Assembly (NCBI GenBank): GCA_013365365.1
Contig: JABVXU010000163.1
Span: 46,409-110,408 of the forward strand
DNA: 64,000 nucleotides
From: Cruorifilaria tuberocauda
Taxonomy: Eukaryota; Nematoda; Chromadorea; Rhabditida; Onchocercidae
Direction of reading: 5' to 3'
The translations under genes and the position numbers were made by a program. The notes beneath the pieces are model-generated. The model made no database searches. It saw only the letters and a program-made list of their open reading frames with translations, and was not told where the DNA came from. This document shows positions 13,139 to 27,200 of the stretch, one piece after another. The number at the start of each line of letters is the position of its first letter. Positions within the stretch are counted from its first letter, which is position 1.

Positions 13139-16100
13139 GCTAGTTCTTTTTCTCTTTTATTTTTTTGAAAATTGAATTTTTTTTTCTCTTTCTTTTGTAT
13201 CAATTATTGTTAAAATACCATATGTGCAGTTGAAAGGATAGAGTTGGAAGCAATCGAAATAACATCTGCGGATTTCTCTCAAATCTTTTTACTTAATACT
13301 GTAATTTTGTTAAAGTTAATCATTTTCATTCGTTTCATTTCAATTATTTGAGTTATTGTAAAAACTTTTTTTATATTATATTGAAATATGTATGTAATAG
13401 GATATTTTTTTCCTCAAATGAAAGTAATCAAAGAAAAATTCAAATAATTAATAATGTAATTTTTTTAGTTTCTCAAATCTTTTTTTAATAAAAAATAATA
13501 AAATTAAATTAATTCTTCCAGAATATCATTGCTTGTAATGATATTAACGAAAATTAATTCAATGATTAAAAATTAAAAGAAGAAATTGATGAATAGGTCA
13601 AACCTATTTAAATTATAAATAGGTTAAATTTATTTAAGTATGTGGTCAAAACAATTGTCTTCTTTTTTTCTCGTAATTTTGAAACGAAAAGTTTTTGCGC
13701 ATTTTATTCAACTTTGAAATTCAAATTCATTGTTGCAGTCACATATATAATAATGTGTCGAATAATGAAAGAAATTAAAATTGATTAAAATGTTTTAATT
13801 ATTATTATTAATTGGATTAAGCAGTTATTAATCATAATTAATTCACTTTTCAATTTCACTTTTTCAATTCAATTCACTTCTTTTATTACATCTTTTGTAG
13901 ATAATTTGTACCTTACAAACAAAATATCGTATTATATCCTATCTGTTTATTTTTTTATCATTTTTTAAAAGCTTGCATTTCAATTTTTCCACTTTATTTT
14001 GTAAATTTTTTAATATTTACTATCGCCTTATTATGATTGTTAATTACCGTAATTAATAACTTCAATCATTTCTTTTCTCCGAATATTCTGAAAAGAATAT
14101 TTCTCTTTAAATCGAAAAATTTTTCTTAATTTAAAATCTTTTTTTCAAATGATATTAGCTTTGCTGGAAGATTTTCAATCTTCTCTTTCCTTCTTCATTA
14201 CACTAAATACACTCTTCATTTATAACAATAATAATTGAAAATTATCTCATCAATCCTTCAGTACTTAAGTAATACTTTAATTGATTAACCTGATCGTAGA
14301 TAAGTATTTGTTAAGTTTTATCCATTTCCTTATAATAGTAACTGACTTATTTAATTCAATACTTCATTAGTTTGAGGTTATTTTGATTAGGCATAAGTTC
14401 AATCATTTTAATAGTAATAATTTAATTAATAATTAACGAGGTTACCTTGACCCTATCTCTTTTATTCATTTTCCCCAAAGATTTCTCGATTTGTCCCCAT
14501 TATTCCACATATACCCGCAAGATCTGATATTGACACTTTGTAGTGAGGAAGAAATTGGAACGGTTGGTAATTCTCCCTTGAGGATAACCTTCGATAGATG
14601 CATCCTCCGGAAGACATTCTGTCCTGTTTTCACTTCACTTAGCTATATCACCTACTATCCATGAAAGTACTTTTCAACACAGCCAACAAATGACATTTTG
14701 GGCACTGTTATATATGTTGAAAGAGCATTAAACGAGCCTGAAATTAGCTTGTGTCTAGCATTGGTTCGAATCAATGTTATAATATTAAGACTTATAAAAT
14801 AGCCGTTGGATTGTAAATTGTCAAATATAAATTAATCAACATTGTTTTGTTCATTTAACGCAATTTTCAATTTAGTCAATCATCATTTTCCAACAGAAAA
14901 AAAACAGAAAGATACATACTTTTATTATTTTCAGTACAATAAGTTGTTTTGCAAAGTTTGATATCAGGCATCTGGCATAGATAAATATATATCGAAGGAA
15001 ACTATTCTAGGCTGAACGAAATGATAAAAGATGAAGAGATAATTTTCAGTTCGTACTGCTGGATAAAATTTAGCGTAATTCTATCATTGGGAAATAGGTC
15101 TTAGTCTACTAGAAAAGGATTCTATTTAGGAAAAAAGTTAGTTCTCGAATTCGATCTCATTTTATTTATTACGAATTAGCCTTTTACACACATTCCCCTG
15201 GGGAAATGCTTCTTTGTTTTCTTTCTTTTTTTGAAAGTAGCAGCAAAAAAAGAAGTTTTTGCTACATATAATCTAAAGCCATAAGAGAAAAGCTTTGCAA
15301 TCTCCCATTTTCAATACTATATACCTCTATACTTTTACTAGCTGCTTGTACTACTCTACTCTAGTCTAGTCTAGTCTAGCCTAGTCTGGCCTAGCATAGC
15401 CTAGCTTAGCGTAATGTAGTCTAGTTTACTATTATCACATTAAGTATAGATTGTCACCACTCTTCCCTCTATTTCTCTTTTTTTTTTTTATTCGAATAAC
15501 AGCAATTTAGCTAGATATTAACAGAGTAATAGCTTTCAAGATTGGTTCTTTTAATATCTCAAGCTCATTATTATTTCAAAAATTTCAGACTTCCTTTTCA
15601 TGCTTGTTTATTCCTCGTGTCTTCTTTGATTGACATTATATCGATAGATTATACAGATTTCATATCAATCATTGAGATATAAAATAGCGTTATATTATGA
15701 TTTGAATGAATAATATTCGGAATGAAATTGATTTCAATTCATCAATACTGGAATTTAGCAAGTATTTTAAAATTTTCGTTCATTTCCTGCACTTTTAGAC
15801 TTAAGCTATTTAATAAGATGATTAGTGTTAATGTTTAAACATTTTAATTTATAATATTATTATCAGTTGCAAATTAGTAATAATAGCACTTTGGCAGGTA
15901 AAAAGTTTGCTGAAAAAAGACATTACGATTTCTTCTAAATGACTACAATTGAGTTCTATATGTAGTAAGGATATCGAATTAAAATTTTAATTTTAGCAAT
16001 TGCAAAAATTAATTCTAATAAAAAAAACAATTGAATGAAAATATCACTTATCAATATGTATTTAATTGAAAGCTAAGTGAGAATACGAAATGATAATTTA

Positions 16101-19100
16101 ATTAAATTAATATTAAAATATTGTAATCAGTAAAGTAAAAGGAAATCATTATATGATATATTATCAATATCATGTCAAGAAAATACATATATTCGTTTAA
16201 TATCATTTATTTTAATAAAAATTTGGAAAATTAATAAAATAATTTAGGAAAAAATTTGTCGTATTTCATTCGTTTATATTTATTTTTATATCCTAAACTT
16301 TATTTTTTTAAATTTATTTTTTCAATTAGTAAACTAATAAACATTTCCTTAACGCTGTTATACTAACGTAAAATCCATTTTCGATTTTTTCCAATTGAGA
16401 ACCGAATAGTAAATAAAAACAATACGATGAAACTGTGGTGCCATCTTTACAGTAAATTTTCTCAATAAAATATATTTTAACTGTAATACTTCTTCCTCAT
16501 TTTATAGTTTCATTTTTATTGATTCATTCAGCAAACTTCCTGTTTTTTATTTATTTATTTATTTATTTTTCCTCGCAAAATAAATAAATATCTTCGTTTT
16601 CTCTCTTACATTTGCTTATTTTGTTATATTTATTTAAAAGATATTTCTATATTTGCACTTATAGTATAGTTAAGAATAAATTTGTTTTAATGATAAAATA
16701 TTAATTTTATACTTCAATTTAGCAAATATGTTCATTTATTCCTGTGTCTTATATACTTTCCTGAAATATCATTATTCTGATCATTTATTGATAAATGAGG
16801 GGTATGTATCTCGAAATCAGTGATAGATTAAGCTGAACGTTTCACCAATTATTACGATAAAATTTCATTAAAATGAATACAAAGACAAAAAAAAAGAACT
16901 TAATGATATCTTCAAAAGGGATTATTTCTGATCTTCGAAGATGGTTAATTAGATAAATTAAGTAGGCAACTTAATTAACATTTTCCAATATTATATAAAA
17001 TATCTATTAAAAGGATAATTAATCTTTCGTTGATCTCAGGAATGATCGTTTAGTTATTGTTGTTATAACTTTGAAGTGTGTTAGTGGAAATGACATAATG
17101 ATTCAATTTTGCAACGAATTAATGTTGGGAATAGAGATTACTGCAATAATCGTTCTACGAGAGGATGATATATATGTGTAATATCATTGAATATCATTAT
17201 TAATTAATATTTTCCGCACTATACAGTTCAATGCAAGTAATTAATTAAATTCATATATTGATTTATTTCATTTTTAAACTTTTAAAAAACATTTTTTTTC
17301 CTTACAAGAAAAAAAAATTAATTTGACAAATGTAAATGGAAGAAAAATTCAATAAATGTTACCATACGATTTTCTCCTCTCTCATATTTCTCTTTTGTAA
17401 TTCTCTTTTCAATCTATTCAAGTATGAATAAAAATCAGCATCCTACTACCATCCTATCATTCTTCCATTTACATTCGATCAAGGTGTGAATGAATAGATA
17501 GGTAAATTGATAGATTGATTAGGCACAATATCTCTCTGCTTTGTTAACATTTTTCCATTTTATTGAAGTCTGAAAGAAAAAGCCAATAATCATTATGGTA
17601 TCCATAATAATCGGTAATCACTTTATATATTAACATTTTTTCATTCCATTTACTATATACCATATTTATATTATTTTATTGTTAGCTTTTATTTTCAAAA
17701 ATTTCATTTTTTTTTCCTCTTATTTTTTTGTAGTTAAAGAAATTGATGCTATCATTTTCAATTTCTAACTCATAAAATAGTTAACTGATAAATATTTTCA
17801 CTTTCTCATTTCTTTCTTTTCATTCTATCTCTTTTTTCCCTCTCTTTCTTTTATCATACTTTTTTAAAATCTTTTTATCAAATTTATCATGTTGAAACAG
17901 TTTCTTTTTTTCTTGTTTCTTTTCAAAAATTTAAAAATTTTCTTGTCTTTTTTTTCATCAATTTGTTTCATTTTCTTTCTCTCTCTCTCTCTCTATCTCT
18001 ATTTCTCTATTCCATTTTGGCTGACAATATTCGAATTTCGTTGAAAATTTTGTGACATTGTGTCGTGATCATTTATCACTTCCATTGGTTTCATGTCTAA
18101 TTTCACTGATAAATTTAGTAAAATAATACGTTAATTTTTGCTTCAACACTGTAATTAAGATTTTTGTAAAATTTTTGTGGTAATTTAATTCCTCAAACTT
18201 ATATGCTAATATTAACTAATATTCCAATTATTGTATTATCAAATAGGATAAAAAAAAGTAGCAAAAAATTGACGATTAATTTAATAATCAACAAATGATC
18301 AAATATGATTAAAGATAATTATTAAAAAAAAAAATTGGAAGTTAAAATGGTTTTGAAGGTTTTATCTGAAAATGACAATTTTGACGCATTCTATTATTCC
18401 ACTAAAGCCATCAATCATCATTAGTAATATTTATTGATAATAGAATGAATGCATTTAAACGTTGTCATACGTTTAAGTATTGAAGCAATTTTGATAAACA
18501 AAATAGAAATGTAAGAAGAGACTGTTGAAATTTATTCATTTCTCAATTTTATCTTATGGTAAAATGATTGGTTGAATATTGTTATATACGCTCTCTTTTC
18601 TCACTTATCCACTCTCAACTATTGTTCTTGAATTGAAGATTTTAAATTCATTGAAATACCCATCATCTGATCATCTTCCATCCTCTTATCATCCATAATT
18701 ACACTTTTACTTTTTCTTCTTTCTTTCTTTCTCTCTCTCTCTCTCCCTCTCCCTCTCCCTCTCCCTCTGTTATTTTTTCTCTCTCCCTCGTTCCTTCCAG
18801 CTTTTTCTTGATTTTAATCTATTAAAAAAAAAGATTCTGATATATTGTAATAATTTGAACTATTTTATTGGGAATAGATTGAAAATGATGATAAGTGATA
18901 GTGAGTGTGACAAGTTGAATGACAATTGAAACTTAAGCTTTCTGCTAGACGAATTAGCTAAAGTAAATTTATTTCTTTTTCAAAAGTCTTACGTATGTCT
19001 TATAAAAAGTTTGATAAAAGTTTTGGTAAAAAGTAAAGAAGAAAGTGACTAGTGAATAAAATCAATTGAATAAATTTTGAATAAATTGAATTTTTTGAAT

Positions 19101-20813
19101 AAATTTTGCCTTTAATTAAAAATTTTGAAAACTTTCATTTTAACAAGTTTTTTAAAGAATTAACTATAATAACATTTATCTATTTTTCACGTTTACTTAT
19201 CATTCTCGAATCAATCAACTTTTCGTCTTATTTTCATCTTTCACTCTTTTTTAATCATGATTTACTTTCTTTCGCTTTTCTTTTCTTTCTTTCATTTATT
19301 CATTTTCTCTCTCTCTCACTTCATTTCTCAATCTTTCGAATTTCGCACTTTACTCGTTTTTTTTTGCCCTTATATCTTTGCAAATGTAAGCATTAGTTTC
19401 TAGGGATGTTTGAATTTTATTTTAGCTTCAGTTTTTTATGTCCTTTTTTAAAATTGTCTGATATGACCACGTGAATAGTACCATTTTGTTATGTAAACAT
19501 GAACGTAGCAAACAATATGGAGAGGAAAAAAGAAAGCGCCTTATCAGATAGTGTTACATTTTTATTGCTTATCATTTAATTGTATTGATTGTTGATAGGA
19601 TGGTGGAGGATGAGATTTTGAAAATATTTCATTTGTCTGTATGAATGAAATATCAAATCGTAATTTAACTGAAATTTCAATTAATTAATCAATCTTTTTT
19701 TTTCACTCACTCACTCTTCTTCCATCATTCCTGATATCCCTCCAATTTAGAATTTTCTTGACAATGATAAATATTGAACCATTGTCCACTTCCTCTTCCT
19801 CCTCCTCCTCTTCTATATCCTCTCATATCTTTCCTCATTTTATTTCCATTCATTCTACCTAGTAACCAAACTACCTTTCTCATTAATTTGTTTACAGGTT
19901 TTCAGTAATCATCGGTCATTCATTAATTTCGTTCATTTTCTATTTTCATTTATTTCTTCTTGCAAAATGGAACAATTGATAAAGGTCAATTTTTTGAGGT
20001 GAGATTATTTTTTTTCTTTTTGTTTTTTTTTTTGCTGAGAATCATTGAAAGGAAATAGCTGATTGAACCAACCAAGCCATTCTTTAATCCATTCATCCAT
20101 CCTTCTAGCCGTCATTTATGTCCCATCAATTTGGAATTATTGCACTTTTCCATTTTGCTTCTTTTAACTTATACAGCATATCAATTCTTTTCATCCTTTT
20201 CATTTCAAATAGTTTCAATAGACTTTTCAAGTAACTATGGCGATTTCAACTTTTCTCCTCAACCTTTCTTTTCATTATTTCTTCTCTTTAATTTAATTCA
20301 ATTCATCGTTTTAAAGAAAGAAATGAATTTGGTAGTTAAGTAAGTCTATTTGATGTTGAATTCTCGAGGAAAAAAAAAGGACGAAGAAGAAGAAGGAGAA
20401 GCATGAAATGAGATAGAGAATGGAAGAATGAAGAAAAGTATAGGATTTTGAAATTTTATCGAAATCAATGAAACTAAGAGATGAGAGAGTCAATACCACT
20501 TAAAGCCGCTCGATATCTTTCTATACAACTGATAGGGAGATTATAAATGAGTTAGTTGTTTAACTTTTTCCTTCTCAATACTTTCCAATGGTCATTTTGT
20601 ATGCTAGCATTATCATTTTTACATAGCAATCAATCGTTCATTACAAATTATTATCAATAATGATCTTCTTTTCTTTATACTTTATAATTTTATACAAGTA
20701 AAATTTTTATCAATTACTTAATCATACTAAATGTATTAATTTAGATCATTTTTTATATTTCATCCAAAAATCACAAAATTTTTGAATAACCATGAAAAAG
20801 AAAAATAGTGAGA

Positions 20814-20854
<41 letters not shown>

Positions 20855-21226
20855 TCTATTTTGAAATGAAATTCCTTAATTCTTTGTGATGTTTTATACT
20901 TAACTTATCAGTATTACATTTTTGAAATGATCTCATTCAGTAATCATTGCACCACATTGCTTCTTTCTTTGTATTTTTATCTATGCTATTAATTTAATGA
21001 AAAAAAAAATGAAAACAATATAAATTTAAAACGAAGTCTCTTTCCGTCATCTTGAAACTTTTTAAAGAATACATTTCTTGTTACAAAACCGGTTTTTACC
21101 ACTTGTTTTGGAATAAGTGCAAAAAGTACCGACAAATTTATAAATAGATCATCTGCGTCTATAAATATGTCTGTGCTTATGTGTGTGCACATATATAAAT
21201 GTGTGTCTGTCTATGTATGTGTATGT

Positions 21227-21275
<49 letters not shown>

Positions 21276-24200
21276 TGTACGTGTGTATTATTCGTACGCC
21301 AGATGTACGTTAAAACCAAGGTTATACATCCATTCAGTCGTTTTGATCAATATAATTGACCTCATCGTGAACTCTTCATCCTATTTCTTCCTTTCTCTTT
21401 TCTCTCCCTCTCTCTTATAGCTTTCTTCCCCTCTCTTTCTTGGTTTTACTCTTCTTCGTCCAATTTGTTACCTTTAGAAATATCATTATCATAATTGTTG
21501 ATGGTATGATTAAAATATGATATTTGCACGATTATTGATAGTAATTGGACCATATCGAATGGATAATTCAAACATTTCATTTACATCTTTATCTTATAAT
21601 AGAAATAATTTTGATTTCTGATCGATCATAATATCAGTGATAATCGGAATTGTAATCGATCGGAATATCAGTATATATATTATATCAGGATCGTCGAGAA
21701 TTTTCTCATTTTTTTTTTGAATCAAATATAAAATGCATTTACTTTGGAAATATTGAAAAGGCTTTTTCTTTTTTTCGAGACTAAAGAAGTGCTAGTGATA
21801 GGGATAGTGAAAGATGAAGAAATGAATAAGTGCAACCGACATTTGGAATTGTAATTGAAAAATAGATGGCGGTGATGGCGGAGAGTTAAGATAAGGCGTG
21901 ATAGTGCATGATCGGAACGTAACCACAACTCCATCGTCCATCTCCGCATATATATATATATTTCTCTTTATGCTATATAGCTTTCTTCCGGTCTATTTCC
22001 CTTTTGCTTTCCATTCCGCTATCTAATGTATGTGTGCGTGTGTACGCGGATGCGGAATGCGTATAGCTTTACTTATTCCGTTGTTTACTTTCATGCAAGT
22101 AATATACTTATGATATTAAATTGGTTAACTCACATGTTTCCAATAGATGTTATGTTGTCTATTTGAAATGTTAACATACTTTCCAGACATTTTTATCACA
22201 TCATTCGTCTGCTACTTACTCTTCCGGTTAACTTTCTATTCTTACTCATTTCTCTATTTTTGTCTGTCCTTTTTTTTTTTTTTTTTGTTTTATTGTCATC
22301 GATAACCTTCTCTTCCTCTCTTCCTCATCTTCCTTCTCCTTTTTCTTTTCCTACTCTTTCCTTCTCATCTTATTTTCTTCTCTTCCCTCTTTCGAACGAA
22401 AACAAGTAATTTCCTACTTTTACTATCACTCTCTAATGCCATTAATGCTTTGCTTTTTTTTTTTCATTTAACCATTTTCAGTCGGTGTATTTATTTGTTT
22501 GTTTTATCAGTTAATTAGATTAATATTGCTGTTCGTATCACTTATCACTAATCCTATGTTGCTGATTATAGCAATAACAATAAAGTGCTGCTATGTTTTT
22601 GTTTTTGTTGTCGTTGGTTGTTGTTATTGTTGTTGATGGTTGTGTTGGTGATAATGATGATGATGGTGCGGCCGTGTTATTGCAATTGCGTCACTAGAAA
22701 TTTGCATATTTTTGGATGAACCGGAATGAATGAATTATTGTATTATAATCGATGAGTAGTTAGCTAATCGGTTAGTTGGCTGGTTGGAACACTTTCAGAG
22801 TGCGTGTTTTTGTGTGGAAAGATTTTGTCTTGTTCTATTAAAAGGTATGTAAGTGATATCTTTATTTGATTATCGATTGTTCTATCCTTTTTTTTCTGTA
22901 TTCCATCTAATTCTTATTCTCGTCTAACTTCTTTCCGAATCCTTCGTTAAAATTTAAAGTGATAATGATTTTTCTATCAGATTATAGCGATATCCATCAA
23001 GTGTAATAGGAACAGTAAAGCAATTGCTGCTGTAAATAGCAATATCACAGTGTAAAAAGCTCATAAACAAACAATAGTTTGGATAAATGGTTTGGTTGAA
23101 AAAGAAGAACGTGGCGACAACAGTATCGACAACAACAGCAGCAACTCGTTGCTTCATGACACTTATCCTTCAACTGTACATATTATTGACCATATCTGTG
23201 GTAAGCATAATTTTTTTTTATCCATGTCTATTTGCCTATTCATAATTTTCAGGGTACTATTTATTTTCATCACATTAAAGAATCTGATTTCAAGCCAAAT
23301 CGTTACTACACGTGTACCGCTGAAAATACCAAACTTAGAGATTACAAATTTGGTAATCAATTTCGCCTCGATGTCACAAAAAATCGTCGACGAGCATGTA
23401 AGATTTTCATTTCATTCTATTTTATTCTCTTTTATATTTTCCTTTTTCAAAATTTCCATGAAATTTCTGCTTTGGGCAATCACATTTTTGTACACAGAAC
23501 GACAACTATTAGATAGCAGTAATAATGGATAGAACAGATTCGTATCTGAAAGATTTTCAATAGGTCAAGTAAAACCTAGTCATCGTGTAATGTTAACCAA
23601 TCAACGAAAATTAAAATCACTAAATTCCCAAGTGCCGAACCAGTTACATTTAAGCAATTTTGATGATTGCCAGCATTAAAATCCTATCCATAAAGTTAGT
23701 AAACGCATTAGTGAAAATTGAAGCATAAAGTTGCACTGAATCAAATTGCTAGATGATCTTAATAATAGTCGCAGTCGACTTGTAAAAAACAAAGCAGAAT
23801 AATTATTGTCCTTGAGAGATGAAAGATGTTTTAATTTAACGGATGTAGGTCTTTAAAATGTGAAAGTTTTTTGTTTGATGTTAAAATATACTATACAAAT
23901 TTTGATTTATCATTTTTCATTTCAGCTTTTTTCTTTGACACACTTAATGTTTCGTCTCCTTTTTATCTTGAAAAATCACAAAATTAAAGAATATAATTCT
24001 AGAATTGCTACATTTGAATCATTTCGATATCCAAATACTTCAAATATTTAAAATCGAATGTTTCAACTATTCAAGCATAGTCCCTTCACCAAATCTCTTT
24101 TTAATAAGCTGGGTACAAAAATGAAGGTGAAAATTTTTATGCACCATAATATAGGAATGAAAAATAGGGATTAAGCTTTCGAAATTCTGGTAATAAATAT

Positions 24201-27200
24201 TTTTTATAAAACGACAGTAAGCAATTGTTTTTTAGTTTTTGCCTTATCTGAAATTGTAACCGACTATTTTGCTAAAATATGATAGCACTAATAACTTTCT
24301 CAAGTAACTCTTAACTATTAATCTGAGTATAATTTATACTCCTTTTTCTCTTGCTTAAATACTCGGCAAAATATGTTACGTAAGAATAGTTAACAATGTA
24401 ATCTAATTTGTAAGATGTTAATCGATTTTTCGTTTATTAATTCCCTTGAATTTTTTTCCGGAATCAAAAAAATTTTTACACACTTGTAATATATACTGCA
24501 CATCGTGAATGCATTATGTGAATTCCCGGTTTCCTAGTTTTAAGAACGATTCTTTTTATTAAGCTTAAAATTCCAAAATTTCTTATATTTATTGTGCGCA
24601 AAATTTTTCCGCACGCAGAAATTGAGTAATAATGACTTTGTGGAGGGTGTTTGAGCGGAAAAGGGCCGAAACACTTTTTCAAGACGAAAGTGCTATTTTA
24701 TGTATGCAATGCAGAAGAGCCATTTGTTTCTTACGATTTCCTAACGAATAAAAAGATGACAGATGCCATTTGAAATTGGTTAATTTAATGTACCTTATTA
24801 ACTCTCGATTTGCGACCGATTTATCTTTGCCTTATTATAAAAATTTTCCCCTACATGTTAAATAAGTTTAAATTTTCAGCATCTTAATTTTTTTGTAATT
24901 TCGTCACCCATAATTTTGTTTTTCGAAAAAGGGATGAGATAGAATAAGAAGGCAGTAATTTTTTGGTTACAGAAATTGTAGTTATAATGACTGTTTTAAT
25001 TTAAGTAGGCGATGATTTCCATTATAGTGAGAGTTGGAAGTATGAAATATATTAGCTGTACTTTGAATCCAAAAGGAAAAAATTTAGCCAGATGAAAATG
25101 CTACGGTGAAAAATATGACAATAAGCAGCAATTATGGTTGGTACCGAAGGGTACAGATACAGATTACGTCTTTCTGTTTTTCTTTATTTTTGTCGAAACT
25201 TGATGTTTTGTCTCTCTATGAAAGAGAACCCTTCAGAAAATTATCAAATTAAAAGTGAAGCTTCTAGAGAAGGAGGAAGAATAGAGCAATAAACAAGAAA
25301 TCCTAGACATACCGTGATTGTTTTTCTATGATATGTTATGAGGAAGTTTCTACTAATCAACTTATATGTATTGTTGTAATCGCTAAAATAATAAATTGCA
25401 GTGACTTCACCGATACCTCCTAGCGAACAGTATGTAAATCAAAGCTCTCCGATTGCATTGGAAGGTAGCATACACAAGCTTCATTGCTTCTTCAGTGGAT
25501 AGTAAGTTTTTGCTTGTTTCCAATTACCATGGAAGTTGCAATCATCATAAATAATGGTTCTTGAAGAGATAATATCAACTGTAACAGTGAAGTAGCATAG
25601 AGTATCGTATGAGATTTCACAGATAAACGGTTTTATATGAATTTTTTTTACTGATTTAAACACTTTTTTTTTGTTTATTTCAAGGTTAATCATTTAAAAT
25701 CACGAATATCATTGGAAACTACAAATCACTATTCCAGTTTCTTCTAGGGTTCTCTGATTTGTCGTTAAGTCACTTCTAATGAACAATTCATGTTCTGATT
25801 GTTTGTTGTTACTTTCCAATACTATTGTTTGTCCCAGCTGTAAACACTCTATTTTTAGAAATTGTCACAGGAAATGATGAAAAATTGAGCTAAGAATTTT
25901 TGCAGTAGTTCAGTCATTTTATCATTCAAAATTCTGGCTTTATAAGTTGTATACAAGATGTTGTGAGTAGAAGGCTTTTGTTTATATTGCAGTCATAAAT
26001 GGAGTGCGTGTTTACACATTTGCATGAAAGCTTCGTGCAACTTCATTTGGGTATCTAACCACGGCAAAAACTTTTCACTTTTCTTAGGCTATTCCGAAAT
26101 TTTATTGTGCTGGTATATTGATTTTTCAAAATTTGGGAACGAAAGTTATGTTTATGACGGATCTCGAAGAGATTGCAATGCTTATTGTAATTATAAAGGT
26201 CTATGATATTTGCTGCATTTGTTAAATCAAATTTTCAATCTGAAATACGTTATTTATGAACTGTTAATATAAGAGAAATGAGGGGGGACGCAGAAAATAT
26301 TTTGATTTTATTAGAGTCTATTGTTTTGTTACGTTCTAGATTTCGCTTTGCCATCATTTTTGCAGAATTACGTTGAATTAATATTCTGTTTCGAAATCTT
26401 TTGTTTTTTTTCTCGTTTCTGTAGCGATTAAATCGTCGTAAGCTATTGCCATAATTTCTTCTCTTTTGAAGAAATTTCAGGCAAATCCAAGTATAGTTTT
26501 TTTAAGCTCGTAATATATCAAATTTCTGCTTACGCTCAGACATTTGATTCCTTATTGATCTATATTTAGTTTTCCTTCTCTTTTTTGTACTTATCCCATC
26601 TTCTTTTGGATTATTTATTTCTCGGATCGAATTTCTAATGCGCGGCATTTCAGTAATAGCTAGTGAGAGTTGTGTTGATTAGGCTTTTTAATTGGTATGT
26701 AGCGGACGTTGCCTTTCTTTTCTCTTTTTTTCTTCACGATACGAATGATGAATAAAAGAAATTGAATTTTAAAGCTAACTAAAACTTAGCTAAAATTCAG
26801 CTATCTTTTATCTCCTTCTCTGTCTTTCACAGGCGATAGAAAAAGCAATCAATTTTAAACATGAAATTATTGTTGTCCTTTCTTTGCCAACGAGAGGCAT
26901 ATTATGACATATTTCACGACAAATATATTATATACATTCTTATCGTTTTGGAAAATATTAAAGATTAGTCTTGAAAATTCTTCTTTTATTTCTGAAAAAG
27001 GATGCCAAAAATTAACTCTATATTTTGATAAAGAAGGAATCGAACCAAGATTTCTCTATCTGATGGGTTCCGACATATTTTTGTTCAGCCATTTATTTGT
27101 TTATTAAGTTTGACGTCTGAGTTAATAATTATGTCTTTCTGTTTTCATTTAAATTTTTGGAAATCATATTGTCATTACACATATATTTATATTCTCGAGC

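Larger units (their letters stand above)
13139..23252 (+). other. sax-7: 10.1-kb sax-7 intron with GC donor
   Basis: The intron splits Ig2 between ISTNEL and GTIYFHHI. Only a phase-0 junction keeps exon 6 open, and the only fitting donor after exon 5 is TTG|GCTAGT, a GC donor. The acceptor is TTTTCAG. Inside I see microsatellites (CT at 18717-18768, GA at 20821-20850, TG at 21199-21290), a decayed CTAG pentamer array (15351-15425), poly-T tracts, and from about 22.0 kb a less AT-rich stretch leading to an internal start exon at 23087. I found no nested gene on either strand. Confidence 0.8.

Noticed and set aside
14745..14790. T-loop-like GTTCGAAT with a 5-bp stem
   Set aside because: The loop is 8 nt, and there is no D-arm, anticodon arm or acceptor stem in the flanking sequence.
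23092..23532. A longer apparent plus-strand frame running through sax-7 exon 6
   Set aside because: It is in a different frame from exon 6, whose conserved Ig2 sequence fixes the true frame. Only the 23087-23200 leader in the correct frame is retained.
27030..27095. Minus-strand tRNA-like B-box (GGTTCGATTCC) with a weak A-box-like TGGCTGAACA
   Set aside because: The T-stem does not pair properly, and no acceptor stem or anticodon arm can be folded around it. At best it is a decayed tRNA fragment.
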